This document shows positions 49,801 through 58,735 of a stretch of 64,000 nucleotides of DNA, piece by piece. The notes under the pieces were generated by a model that was not told the DNA's origin, did not search any database, and saw only the letters and a program-made list of their open reading frames with translations. The DNA comes from Nonomuraea sp. SYSU D8015 (GTDB lineage: Bacteria > Actinomycetota > Actinomycetes > Streptosporangiales > Streptosporangiaceae). Position 1 is the stretch's first letter, and each line of letters starts with the position of its first letter. The position numbers and the translations under genes are program-made. The stretch is from contig NZ_VJYI01000002.1 in NCBI RefSeq assembly GCF_008065375.1, positions 620,001-684,000 on the forward strand, in the 5' to 3' direction.

Positions 49801-50838
49801 ATGAATCCCCCAGATGTGGTCGAGGAAGCGGATCTGACGCCCTCCACGGACGCCGATGTCTACCACCTGCGCCCGGGCGGTCAGGCTCACAGCCTGGCGC
49901 TGTGCGAGGTCAGCGGCGTCCCTGGCCGGTTTTTGTTCAAACGGTACGACGAGGGGACGCTGGCGGGGCTGGACGAGGACGCTCTGCTCGCCATGGTGCG
50001 CTGGCGGCGTGAACTTCCCCGGCAGGACCGCGCGACACTCGATCGGCGCTGTGCGTGGCCGATCGCGGCGGTCCGGCACGACCGGGTCACCGGCATCCTG
50101 ATCAGGCCCGCTCCCGAGGAGATGTTCGTCGAGCTCGGCACCCGCCTGGTGCCACGACACCTGGACGAGCTCACTCGGTCGCCCGAGCGGGTGAGCGCCC
50201 TTCGTGACCACTACGGCACGCGCTACTACGAGCCGCCCTACAAGCTGGCCGTGCTCGGCCAGTTGCTCGCGACGGTGCAGTGGCTGCACGAGCAGGGCTA
50301 TGTGGTGGGCGATCTGCAACTGCGCAACGCCGTCTTCACCGTCGACCCGGCACCGGCGGTATACCTGCTGGACTGCGACTCCTGCCTGCCGATCGGAGGC
50401 CGCGGCGCCTTGCCGGAGGCCGATCCCGAGCAGTGGAAACTCCCCCGTGAAGGCGGATTCACGCCGGAGTCGGACTATTACAAGTTCGCCTGGGCCGTCG
50501 TGCGGTGCCTTCAGGAGAGCGCCGAGGCGTGGTCGCTCGACGAGGCCGCGCTCGCCAGGGTCCTGCCATTGCGGCATCGCCGGCTGATAAGGCAGTGTCT
50601 GGACGGTGCACCGGAATCGGTGGACACCGCGCGATGGCGGGCGGCGGGGGAGTCGTGGCGGTGGCTCGTCACTCCCGAACGCATCTACGTCGAGACCGAC
50701 TCCAACCTGCGCGAGGCGTGGCGGCGCGGGAAGTCCGCGGTCGGGGACGGCTCGCGAGGCCGGCACGGGGGAGTCTTGGTGCTGATCGTCGTCCTGGCGG
50801 CGATCGCCGTCGTCGTCGCGGTCACGTTGGGAGCCTGA
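49801..50838 (+). CDS. Atypical protein kinase of the vWA/PP2C triad
   Basis: A 345-residue kinase-like protein. The ATP lysine is in RFLFKRYDEG. The catalytic loop reads VVGDLQLRNAVF (D and N kept, no HRD), and the metal Asp is in LLDCDSCLP instead of DFG. This matches the kinases paired with TerY-type vWA and PP2C proteins. A C-terminal membrane segment (VLVLIVVLAAIAVVVAVTLG) anchors it. It starts 21 bases after the phosphatase stop. Confidence 0.85.
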   Translation: MNPPDVVEEADLTPSTDADVYHLRPGGQAHSLALCEVSGVPGRFLFKRYDEGTLAGLDEDALLAMVRWRRELPRQDRATLDRRCAWPIAAVRHDRVTGILIRPAPEEMFVELGTRLVPRHLDELTRSPERVSALRDHYGTRYYEPPYKLAVLGQLLATVQWLHEQGYVVGDLQLRNAVFTVDPAPAVYLLDCDSCLPIGGRGALPEADPEQWKLPREGGFTPESDYYKFAWAVVRCLQESAEAWSLDEAALARVLPLRHRRLIRQCLDGAPESVDTARWRAAGESWRWLVTPERIYVETDSNLREAWRRGKSAVGDGSRGRHGGVLVLIVVLAAIAVVVAVTLGA

Positions 50839-52032
50839 ATGAACACCGGCGAGCCACGGCGCATCGGACCCTACGAGGTGCTCGGCTGTTTGGGCGTCGG
50901 TGGTCAGGGGACGGTCTACCTCGCGCAGGGGGAGGCGGGCCGGGTCGCCATCAAGGTGATCCACGCGCAGGGGGCGGCCGACCCGAGGGCGCGCAGGCGG
51001 TTCGCGGACGAGGTGGCCATGGCGTCGCGGGTGCCCAGGGCGTACACGGCGATGATCATCGACGCCGACTTCGACCGTGACCAGCCGTACATCGTGAGCG
51101 AATATGTGGAAGGCCCGTCCCTGCAGGAGCTCGTCGACAGGCACGGGCCGCTGTCGGGGTCCGCGCTCGAGCGCCTGGCGACCTATACGGCCACCGCTCT
51201 GGCGGCGATCCACGGCGCGGGAGTCATCCACCGGGATCTCAAGCCTGCCAACGTGATCATCGGGCCGGACGGGCCGCGGGTCGTGGACTTCGGGGTCGCA
51301 CGGGCCCTGGAGGCGAGCGCCGCGATCACCACGACCGTGGGAACCCCCGGCTACCTCGCACCGGAGCAGGTGGGAGGGGTCGACGCCGAAGTGGGTCCCC
51401 CCGCCGACGTGCACGCGTGGGCAGGCACGGTGTATTTCGCCGCCACCGGAAAGGTGCCGTTCGCGGGGAGCAACGTGGCCGTCATCATCAACCGCGTCCT
51501 GACCGAGACCCCCGACGTGGGAGTGATATCCGAGCCGCTGCGTTCACTGATCGCCGACTGCCTCGCCAAGGATCCGGCACGGCGGCCCACCACCATGGAA
51601 CTGCTCGGCCGCCTCGTGGGGCATCAGTCGCGAACCGCGCACGCGACGGTGCCCCATACCAGGATCCTGCCGGCCACCCTCGGAACGCTGAAGGAGATCA
51701 CCACGCTGGGCAGCGGGCCCGCGGCCGACATCGTGATCCATGGGGAGGGGATCGCCCCGGCGCACGCGACCATCCGCAAGGTGAGCTCAGGCTACCGGCT
51801 GCATGACCACAGTGGCGGCCTGAGGACGTTCATCGACGGCCGCCCTGTTCTCTACGCGACCCTGCGACCGGGTGATCGGTTCACGATCGGTACGGAGGTG
51901 CTCCGCCTCACCGAGGCGGGGGAGCTGGAGCGCGTACGGCTCAGCCGGATGTCAGCCACGCGCTGGTGGCTTCTGCTCTTCCTCATCGCGGCGGTGGCGC
52001 TGACGGTGATCGTCGTGGTCACGGGATGGTGA
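50839..52032 (+). CDS. Membrane Ser/Thr kinase with FHA-like domain
   Basis: A 397-residue kinase; the ATG directly follows the preceding stop (TGAATG). The kinase domain (10-270) has all motifs: GVGGQGTVYLA, VAIKVI, VIHRDLKPANVII, VVDFGVARALE and GTPGYLAPEQ. An FHA-like region follows (about 285-365: TTLGSGPAADIVIHGEGIAP, AHATIRK, GDRFTIGTEVLRL), then a C-terminal membrane segment (WWLLLFLIAAVALTVIVVV). The FHA part may read phosphothreonines made by the triad. The 3' end overlaps the next gene, which is on the other strand. Confidence 0.9.
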   Translation: MNTGEPRRIGPYEVLGCLGVGGQGTVYLAQGEAGRVAIKVIHAQGAADPRARRRFADEVAMASRVPRAYTAMIIDADFDRDQPYIVSEYVEGPSLQELVDRHGPLSGSALERLATYTATALAAIHGAGVIHRDLKPANVIIGPDGPRVVDFGVARALEASAAITTTVGTPGYLAPEQVGGVDAEVGPPADVHAWAGTVYFAATGKVPFAGSNVAVIINRVLTETPDVGVISEPLRSLIADCLAKDPARRPTTMELLGRLVGHQSRTAHATVPHTRILPATLGTLKEITTLGSGPAADIVIHGEGIAPAHATIRKVSSGYRLHDHSGGLRTFIDGRPVLYATLRPGDRFTIGTEVLRLTEAGELERVRLSRMSATRWWLLLFLIAAVALTVIVVVTGW

Positions 52033-53563
52033 CGGGCGTGGGCGTGGTGACGTTCACCCGTTCCCCGGTCCTGGAGTCGAGGGTGAAGGCGCCGCTGGCG
52101 CCGCGGATGACGTTGGTGCCGGTGAACAGGTAGAGCTGCCCGCGCACCGCCGCGGCGGAGGGCAGGCTGAGCTGGGACGGGTCCACGCCGATGGCGGCCT
52201 TCTGGACGGCGGTGGCCGCGGCGGTGACCGCGTCATACGACAAGATCGCCAGTCCGCTGCCGAGATGCGCCGCGGGGAAGGTCACCCCATGGTGGGGCGC
52301 CACGAACTCGTTACGGAAGTCGCGGTAGAGCTGGCGGTGCGGGTTGTCCTGGTGGTCGAGCCGCTTGGGGTCGGCGAGCGGCACGAACATCACCTTGATG
52401 GGCGCTTCCGGGTCGTGCAGCGACGGGTCGTTCGGATCTTGGTCCTGGGCGTCGTCGCCGGTGACCACGGTGATGGGCGTGGAGCGGCAGGGCCGGCTGC
52501 GCAACAGCTTGAGGAAGGTGGGCATGAACGCCTGGCGGCCGGCGTAGAAGATCATGTCGGTCTTCGTCCCGCAGATCGTGTCGCTGATGGTCCGCAGGAG
52601 CGAGGGACCGCCACGCGGGTCGAAAGGAAAACTGAGTCCGGACCTGTCGACGTACGGCTTGAGCCCGAGCTTCGGATCGAGGAAAGCGTCCTTCAGGGAG
52701 CGGGCGTAAAGGTCCTTGGTCCCCTGCGGGGTCACGTCGGCCCACATCAGGGCCGCGTTCCCGCCGACCTTCTTCTTCTTGAACTCTTGGGCGATGGCGG
52801 CCAGCTGGGCCGAAGTGCTGACCGCGGTGCGGGTGAGACCGGGAATGGGTCCGCCGTCGTCGATCTCACCGGTGGTGTTGAACCCGGCCGCGGTGATGAA
52901 GTCGGCGACCATCGGGATTCCGGGGTCCTTGGCCAAGGCACGTGCGGCGTCGATGCTTTCCTGCTGGCTCGGGCCCATTCCGGTGACCGCGACGACCTGT
53001 CCGGGGCTCGCCGTCGCCCCCGTCGCGGCATTCTTCCGCACCGCCTGCACCGTCGTCCGCCACTTCGAGCCGTCGTGACCGGTGTTGGCCAGCAGGAGCC
53101 GGATCTTGGGGAACGTCTCGGAGCGGTTGGCGCGGAATTGGCCGATGAACGCCCCCTCGAGCTGGTGGAGGGCGCGCTCGCCGACCAGTCCGCGCGGGCC
53201 TGCCCCCATCGGGGCCATGAGCGCGATCGTGCTGTAGTCCTTTTCCTTGGTGACCGTGCGGTTTTCCGCCGCGATGGCCTCCAGGATCTGGCGATACTGC
53301 TTGCCCAGGACCATCGTCCCGTCGACCGGGTCCATCAGCCCGACGCATTCGCCTTCGATGGCGACGACGTCCGCGCTCTTCGTCTCACAGCCGCCCCAGG
53401 GCCACCAGCCCTGGGTGTAATTCACGAGTACCGCAGTGGATATCAGGACGGCGACGACAACGACGATCACCACCAAGCGGCGGCGGAAAAGCATTCCCAC
53501 CTGGCGTAACAGGCTCCAGGTGCGCGCGGCGAGGGAGGGTGCCGGCGCCGGTTCGTCATACAT
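52019..53563 (-). CDS. Membrane-anchored periplasmic-binding-like protein
   Basis: A 514-residue protein with one N-terminal membrane segment (RLVVIVVVVAVLISTAVLV) and a large outer domain of the type I periplasmic-binding fold (as in branched-chain amino acid receptors): STIALMAPMGAG, VVAVTGMGPSQQES, MVADFITAAGFNTTG, MIFYAGRQAFMPTFLKLLRS and AILSYDAVTAAATAV. No permease is nearby, so it is more likely a receptor than a transporter part. It is convergent with the kinase genes, overlapping by 14 bases. Confidence 0.82.
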   Translation of the reverse strand: MYDEPAPAPSLAARTWSLLRQVGMLFRRRLVVIVVVVAVLISTAVLVNYTQGWWPWGGCETKSADVVAIEGECVGLMDPVDGTMVLGKQYRQILEAIAAENRTVTKEKDYSTIALMAPMGAGPRGLVGERALHQLEGAFIGQFRANRSETFPKIRLLLANTGHDGSKWRTTVQAVRKNAATGATASPGQVVAVTGMGPSQQESIDAARALAKDPGIPMVADFITAAGFNTTGEIDDGGPIPGLTRTAVSTSAQLAAIAQEFKKKKVGGNAALMWADVTPQGTKDLYARSLKDAFLDPKLGLKPYVDRSGLSFPFDPRGGPSLLRTISDTICGTKTDMIFYAGRQAFMPTFLKLLRSRPCRSTPITVVTGDDAQDQDPNDPSLHDPEAPIKVMFVPLADPKRLDHQDNPHRQLYRDFRNEFVAPHHGVTFPAAHLGSGLAILSYDAVTAAATAVQKAAIGVDPSQLSLPSAAAVRGQLYLFTGTNVIRGASGAFTLDSRTGERVNVTTPTPVTIP

Positions 53564-53853
53564 CTGGACTCCAAGCCGTCACTGATCCCTCGACCGTGCA
53601 GGCGCGCTCTCCCGGACGTCGATCGCACGCTTTCCATCCCTGGGCTGACAGCCGCCTAAACTCAACGTCATTAAAACGTGATCAAGGCAGCCCGACAACA
53701 GTCAGTTGGCGGGTTCGTCTGGAAACGGTTGGGTCGAAACAGCAGTTCGTACAGCGTTGACCCGCCATGGCCGACAGCCAGATGGCCGCAGAGCTCCCGG
53801 AGACGCACGCCCAGGTGAGGCAGGCGATGGCCGGCGGAGCGTCTCGGGTGGTC

Positions 53854-54786
53854 CTACTGCTGTGGCCCCACCGTCCACGGTCGGAGCTTGTCGGGGTTGC
53901 GGACGGCCCAGATGTGCTTGATCCGGTCGCCTGCCACGTCGAACGCCGCCACCGTCACGGTGACGCCGTCGTGCTGGGCCACCAGGCCGGGCTGACCGTT
54001 GACCGTGCGCTCCACGATCGTCAGGTCGGGTGCCTTGCCGGCGATGCCGACGATGTAGCGGGCGATCTGCTCGCCGCCTTCGATCGGGCGGAGGCCTGCG
54101 CTGACGAGGCCGCCGCCGTCGACGATCGCGGTGGCGCCGGGGTCGAGGAGGCCGATGAGGGCGTCGATGTCCTTGGCTTCCCATGCCTGCTTGAAATCCC
54201 TGACGAGGCCGGCCTGCCGGGTCGGCGAGGTCGCGGGCGCCTGTGACGCACGGATGCGATGGCGGGCAGAAGAGGCCAGCTGGCGACAGGCCGCCGGGGT
54301 GCGGCCGACGATGTCGGCCACTTCGGCGAAGGAGTAGTGGAAGACGTCGTGCAGGATGAGCGCGACGCGTTCGGCCGGGGTCATGGATTCGAGCACGACG
54401 AGGAAGGCCATGGTGATCGACTCGTCGAGGGTGACGCGGTCGGCGGGGTCGACGGTGGTGGGACCCGGCCGCCCGGTGATCCATTCCGTACGATCGGGCA
54501 GCGGCTCGGGGATCCATTCGCCCACGTAGCGCTCGCGGCGGGCGCGTGCCGAGCCGAGCAGGTCGAGGCAGATGCGGCTGGCGACCTTGGTCAGCCAGGC
54601 GCCGGGCGATTCTATGGCCTCCTGCTGTTCCCGGGACATGGCGTACCAGCGGGCGTACGTCTCTTGTACGACATCCTCGGCATCGGCAAGGGAGCCCAGG
54701 AGCCGGTACGCCAGATTGATCAGCTGACGCCGCTCGCTCATGATCGCGTTCAGGCCGGCGTCGCTCGGCCCGGGTTGGGTGGTCAT
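53854..54786 (-). CDS. sigJ: ECF41-type RNA polymerase sigma factor (SigJ-like)
   Basis: A 310-residue sigma factor with start MTTQPGPSDAGLNAIMSERR. Sigma-2 is LINLAYRLLGSLADAEDVVQ then ETYARWYAM; sigma-4 is FHYSFAEVADIVGRTPAACR then QLASSARHR. A SnoaL-like C-terminal extension (about 100 residues) ends in IKHIWAVRNPDKLRPW, the NPDKL signature of the ECF41 group. That extension controls activity in place of an anti-sigma factor. ECF41 factors usually control one adjacent gene; here the divergent membrane protein is the candidate. The gap 53564-53853 holds nothing notable. Confidence 0.92.
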   Translation of the reverse strand: MTTQPGPSDAGLNAIMSERRQLINLAYRLLGSLADAEDVVQETYARWYAMSREQQEAIESPGAWLTKVASRICLDLLGSARARRERYVGEWIPEPLPDRTEWITGRPGPTTVDPADRVTLDESITMAFLVVLESMTPAERVALILHDVFHYSFAEVADIVGRTPAACRQLASSARHRIRASQAPATSPTRQAGLVRDFKQAWEAKDIDALIGLLDPGATAIVDGGGLVSAGLRPIEGGEQIARYIVGIAGKAPDLTIVERTVNGQPGLVAQHDGVTVTVAAFDVAGDRIKHIWAVRNPDKLRPWTVGPQQ

Positions 54787-54967
54787 GGTGTCGCCGACTT
54801 CCTTTGTCGCATCTGCCCTCACCAGTTCGACGAGACAACGCCTCGGAACGTGAGATGGCGCGTCGCCTGACATTCCGGAGGGCTGTGTCGTCGGACTACT
54901 GAGAAATCATCCAGGACGCGCGGAGCGAAGCCGTCTTCACCCGTCCTGCAGCCGTCAGGAGTCACCT

Positions 54968-55333
54968 GTGTTCTTGCGTGTCGCGATCACCCTGCAAACC
55001 TTGTTCCTCTTCATCCAGTCGATCACCGCCGGACTGTTGCTGTCCACGCCCAACGGACACGTGTTGCACAGTGCTGGGGCGTACGGGACGTTCATCGTGG
55101 CGCTGGTGCACCTGATCATCGCGATCCTGGCGTGGCGTCCAGGCGGCGGGTCGCCCAGGCCCATCCTGTACGCGGCCGGCTTCTTCGCGCTCACGTCGGC
55201 GCAGATAGCTCTGGGCATCGCACACATGAGGACGCTGCACGTCCCATTGGGCGTCCTGATGTTCGGCATGAGCGTCCTTCAGCTCGTCTGGATCTGGACC
55301 GGCCGCCGCACTCACCTGACCGCCGCGGCGTGA
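54968..55333 (+). CDS. Four-helix membrane protein divergent from sigJ
   Basis: A 121-residue protein (GTG start) with four hydrophobic helices (ITLQTLFLFIQSITAGLLLS, GTFIVALVHLIIAILAW, ILYAAGFFALTSAQIALGIA, LGVLMFGMSVLQLVWIW). Several histidines lie in or near the helices (GHVLHSAG, ALVHL, IAHMRTLHVPL), which would suit haem or metal binding. The 181-base divergent gap with sigJ suggests joint control. No named family. Confidence 0.75.
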   Translation: MFLRVAITLQTLFLFIQSITAGLLLSTPNGHVLHSAGAYGTFIVALVHLIIAILAWRPGGGSPRPILYAAGFFALTSAQIALGIAHMRTLHVPLGVLMFGMSVLQLVWIWTGRRTHLTAAA

Positions 55334-55407
55334 AAGACCGGCAAACCGGCCTGCTCCGCTAGGCCGGGGAGAGGGAGACCGCGCTCCGCCGTCCGTATCA
55401 TCTCGGC

Positions 55408-56367
55408 ATGGTGCTGAACCCGGAGCCGCGGCTCAGCCGACGGGCGGTGCTCCTGGCCGCCGGTGGACTGCTCGCCGGTTGCTCCCGGCAGCCCGAGGTC
55501 GACGAGGTCCACCTGCGACTGGCCACCGGGCCCGCGGGGGCGGTGTACCGCCGCATCGGCGGTGCGCTGGCCGAGCACGTCACCGAGCACGTGCCGGGCG
55601 CGACCTTGGTCACCGTGCCGAGCGGGGCGTCCACCGACAACATCCGGATGCTGAGGGCCGGCGAGGTGCACCTCGGGCTGACGAGCCTGGACGCGCTGAT
55701 CACGACCGACGGCAGCGCGCCCGAGGGGCTGTCGGCGATCTGCCGGCTCTACGACAGCCACCTGCATCTCGTGGTGATGGCCGGTTCGGCGATCGACGAG
55801 TTCCGCGACCTCGAGGGCAAGCGCATATCCCTCGGCGCCCGCGACTCGGGCACCGAGTTCACGTCCCTGCGGGTCCTGGAGCTCGGCCCGGTGAAAGCCG
55901 ACGGCCGGTACCTCAGCCAGGCCGCATCGGCGGCGGCACTGCGCGACGGCGAGATCGACGCGATGTTCTCCCTGACCGGCGTCCCGACACCCGCCATCAC
56001 GGAGCTGGCGCAGCGACATCCGATCCGGCTGATCCCGTTGGACGCACAGGCGGACGCGCTCTTCACGGCGTTCCCAGGTCCCTACACGCCGGCCATGATC
56101 CCCGCGACCGCCTACGCCGGTGTCCCGGCCACCCGCACCGTCGCCGTGCCGAACATGCTTCTCGTACGCAACGACCTGCCTGACGACCTGGTCTACGCCA
56201 TCACCGACACGATCTTCACGCACACCGGCACGATCACCTCCGCCAGCCGCGACGACGCCGAAGCCGTTCCCGAAGCGTGGCAGATCAACGTACGCACCGG
56301 GATCTCCACCGCCTCGATACCGCTGCATCCGGGCGCGGCCGCCTGGTTCCGCGACCGCAAGCGCTGA
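55408..56367 (+). CDS. TAXI-family TRAP-type solute-binding lipoprotein
   Basis: A 319-residue lipoprotein: VLLAAGGLLAGCSRQP contains the lipobox. The mature protein is a TAXI-type binding protein (LRLATGPAGAVYRRIGGALA, VTVPSGASTDNIRMLRAGEV, GLTSLDALITTD, GKRISLGARDSGTEF). TAXI proteins deliver dicarboxylates or glutamate to TRAP membrane subunits. No TRAP permease is in the window; the nearest transporter is the unrelated tctCBA. It may serve as an extra sensor for the neighbouring kinase. Confidence 0.88.
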   Translation: MVLNPEPRLSRRAVLLAAGGLLAGCSRQPEVDEVHLRLATGPAGAVYRRIGGALAEHVTEHVPGATLVTVPSGASTDNIRMLRAGEVHLGLTSLDALITTDGSAPEGLSAICRLYDSHLHLVVMAGSAIDEFRDLEGKRISLGARDSGTEFTSLRVLELGPVKADGRYLSQAASAAALRDGEIDAMFSLTGVPTPAITELAQRHPIRLIPLDAQADALFTAFPGPYTPAMIPATAYAGVPATRTVAVPNMLLVRNDLPDDLVYAITDTIFTHTGTITSASRDDAEAVPEAWQINVRTGISTASIPLHPGAAAWFRDRKR

Positions 56368-56403
56368 CCTGGGACAGCGCCAGGTCAACGGCGGCCCGGG
56401 CCG

Positions 56404-57885
56404 TCAGACCGGTGAAGAGGCGTCGGACGACGACGCCAACCGCGGAACGACCGGCAGCACGACCACCGCGGCGAATCCGTGCCCGGACCCGTCCGGACGC
56501 GGCAGGCCCTCCTCCAGCCGCAGCTCGCCCCCGGCCGCCCCGACCAGGTCGGCGCAGATGGCCAGTCCCAGGCCGGTCCCGGGCACGTTCTGGTGCCGCG
56601 GTGACCTCCAGAATCGCCGTAGCGCCTGGGCCCGCTCGGACGCGTCGATCCCTTGGCCGTCGTCACGGACGGCGATCGTGACCACGCCTGCGTCCGCGGA
56701 GGCCGCAGAGGCGTCTCCGCGGCCGTCCGCACCATCGGGGACGACGCGGGCGGACACCTCCACCACCTGCGCGTCCGACAGCCGCAACGCGTTGCTGATC
56801 AGCTCGTCCAGAATGCTGCCCAGTCCGCCCGACGGCTCCAGCAACCGCAGCCCCGGCGGCACGTCGACCGTCAGTGTCTGCCCCGCCGTCGCCGTCAACG
56901 CCCGCCACCGGTCCACCCGGGTCACCAGCACCGCGTCGAGATCCACCGGCGACGCCGTCCGAATGCTCTCCATCCGCGCGCTGGCCTGCAGCGAGTTCAG
57001 CATCCGCTGCATCGCCTTCACCTCGTCGACGGCGACGTCGTACACCTGCCGCCCGTTGCCGGACGCGCGCAGATGCGGTTCCAGACTCTCCACGGCGAGC
57101 CGGAGGCTGGTCAGGGGATTGCGCAACTGATGCGACGCGTCGGACACGAACGCGCGCTGCCGGTCCACGGCGTTCTCGACCGCGTCCATCATGGTGTTGA
57201 ACGACTCCGCCAGCCGCCGCAGCTCGACCGGGCCGGCCTCGGCGTCCGCCCGGATCGTGAGGTCGCCCTGCGAGATCCGCGAGCTCGCCGCGTCCAGCTC
57301 ACGCACCGGCCGCAGCACCCACGCCGACACCGGCCATGCGACGGCCACCAGCGCGATCAGCGGCAGCAGCCCGAGCCCGGCGAGCTGGGCCCATCGCACG
57401 AGGATGCGCCGGTGCGTCTTCGACAGGTCGGAGATCGTCACGACGGCGCCGACGACCTCGCTGTCGCGGCCCACCGGCTCGGCGACCACGAGTGCGGAGT
57501 CGTCCCACGGCACCCATTCCCCGGACGGTTCGGGCCTCGCCCCGGCCAGCGCCGCGGTGACGATCCGGGGCAACGCCGGCTCGGCCCGCGCCGCCTGCTG
57601 ATACGCACCGGCCGGCCCGAGCAGCACCGTGCCGGACGTGTCGATCACCGCGACCGGGATGCCGTACAGCTCGTGGTAGCGCGCCAGCTCCTGCTGGAGC
57701 GCCTCGGTCCGCCCGGTGGACAGCGCGGTCTCGGCCAGTGACGCGAACCGGGCGACGTCGTTCAGCCGGTCGACGTACGTCTCCTGCATCTCCCGCTCGG
57801 CCACGGAAACGCTGAGCGGCACCCCTAGCGCCGCGACGAGCAGCACCGCGAGGGGCACCAGGACGACGAGCAGGCGACGGTGCAC
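56404..57885 (-). CDS. Sensor histidine kinase (TctE-like)
   Basis: A 493-residue kinase with a membrane segment (LVVLVPLAVLLVAALGVPLS), an outer sensor of about 135 residues and a second segment (GLLPLIALVAVAWPVSAWVL). HAMP is followed by the His box FVSDASHQLRNPLTSLRL. The ATPase domain has ELISNALRLSDA, IAVRDDGQGI and PGTGLGLAICADLVG. It lies 6 bases from the regulator stop and both read leftwards, away from tctCBA. TctD/TctE pairs control tricarboxylate uptake. Confidence 0.9.
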   Translation of the reverse strand: MHRRLLVVLVPLAVLLVAALGVPLSVSVAEREMQETYVDRLNDVARFASLAETALSTGRTEALQQELARYHELYGIPVAVIDTSGTVLLGPAGAYQQAARAEPALPRIVTAALAGARPEPSGEWVPWDDSALVVAEPVGRDSEVVGAVVTISDLSKTHRRILVRWAQLAGLGLLPLIALVAVAWPVSAWVLRPVRELDAASSRISQGDLTIRADAEAGPVELRRLAESFNTMMDAVENAVDRQRAFVSDASHQLRNPLTSLRLAVESLEPHLRASGNGRQVYDVAVDEVKAMQRMLNSLQASARMESIRTASPVDLDAVLVTRVDRWRALTATAGQTLTVDVPPGLRLLEPSGGLGSILDELISNALRLSDAQVVEVSARVVPDGADGRGDASAASADAGVVTIAVRDDGQGIDASERAQALRRFWRSPRHQNVPGTGLGLAICADLVGAAGGELRLEEGLPRPDGSGHGFAAVVVLPVVPRLASSSDASSPV

Positions 57886-57891
57886 GGCACG

Positions 57892-58575
57892 TCAGCCGAT
57901 CAGCTCCGGCCGGTCGGCCACGAGCCGATAGCCGACCCCGTGAATCGTGCGGATGGGCACGGCCGGCCCGAGTTTGTGCCGTAACGCCGCGATGTGGGTG
58001 TCCAGGGTGCGACTCGAGGACTCCCAGGTGGCGCCCCAGATCTGGTCGAGGATGACGTCGCGGCTCACCACGTTCGGCGCCCGCCGGGCCAGCAGCAGGA
58101 GCAGCTCGAACTCCTTGCGGGTCAGCGTCACGGGCGTGCCGTCGACGGTGACCTCGCGGGTGCCGACGCCGATGCGCATAGGGCCGAGGACGAGCGGCTC
58201 GTCCGGGTGGCTCAGGGCGCGGGCCACCCGGGTGCGCCGCAGGACGGCGTCGATCCGGGCCAGCAACTCGGGGATGCCGAACGGCTTGACGATGTAGTCG
58301 TCGGCGCCGGCGCGCAAGCCGCGGACCCGCTCGTGCTCCTCCGACCGTGCCGTCACGGCGATGACGGCGGTCTCCGGACGGTCACGCAGCTTGCGGATCA
58401 CGTCGAGCCCGTCACCGTCGGGCAGGCCCAGGTCGACGAGGACCACATCGGACGGGGCGGCGCGCACGGCCTCTGCGGCGGTGGCGAGGCGGTGGACCTC
58501 GAAGCCCGCCTGGGCCAGGACGGTCACCAGGCCCCGCGCCACGCGGTCGTCATCCTCGATGATGGTGATCCGCAT
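57892..58575 (-). CDS. OmpR-family response regulator (TctD-like)
   Basis: A 227-residue regulator with start MRITIIEDDDRVARGLVTVL. The phosphorylated Asp is in VVLVDLGLPDGDG, Thr in AVTARSEEHE and Lys in YIVKPFGIPE. The winged helix ends RTIHGVGYRLVADRPELIG. The gene diverges from tctC across a 160-base gap with a strong direct repeat, its likely binding site. Confidence 0.93.
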   Translation of the reverse strand: MRITIIEDDDRVARGLVTVLAQAGFEVHRLATAAEAVRAAPSDVVLVDLGLPDGDGLDVIRKLRDRPETAVIAVTARSEEHERVRGLRAGADDYIVKPFGIPELLARIDAVLRRTRVARALSHPDEPLVLGPMRIGVGTREVTVDGTPVTLTRKEFELLLLLARRAPNVVSRDVILDQIWGATWESSSRTLDTHIAALRHKLGPAVPIRTIHGVGYRLVADRPELIG

Positions 58576-58621
58576 ACCGGATTGTACGGCCCGGATCGAT
58601 GCTCGCGTTAGACCTTCAGTT

Positions 58622-58670
58622 CTTGGGATTTCTCTGACATCCCGAGCATTCCTTGGGATTCCTCTGACAC
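58622..58670. promoter_or_regulatory. Direct-repeat operator between regulator and tctC
   Basis: CTTGGGATTTCTCTGACAT (58622-58640) and CTTGGGATTCCTCTGACAC (58652-58670) match at 17 of 19 bases and start exactly 30 bases apart, three helical turns. Spaced direct repeats are typical OmpR-family sites. The site lies 66 bases upstream of the tctC start and 47 upstream of the regulator start. Confidence 0.8.
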
Positions 58671-58735
58671 CATTCGCCGCCCTGCCAGCCGAGACTGAGG
58701 CGCACTCACGCATGCGCTGACGAGGAGGCCGCGAT

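Noticed and set aside
48901..51414. 837-codon open frame on the minus strand
   Set aside because: It lies opposite the PP2C, kinase and FHA-kinase genes, which have clear domains. Long antisense frames are expected at this GC content.
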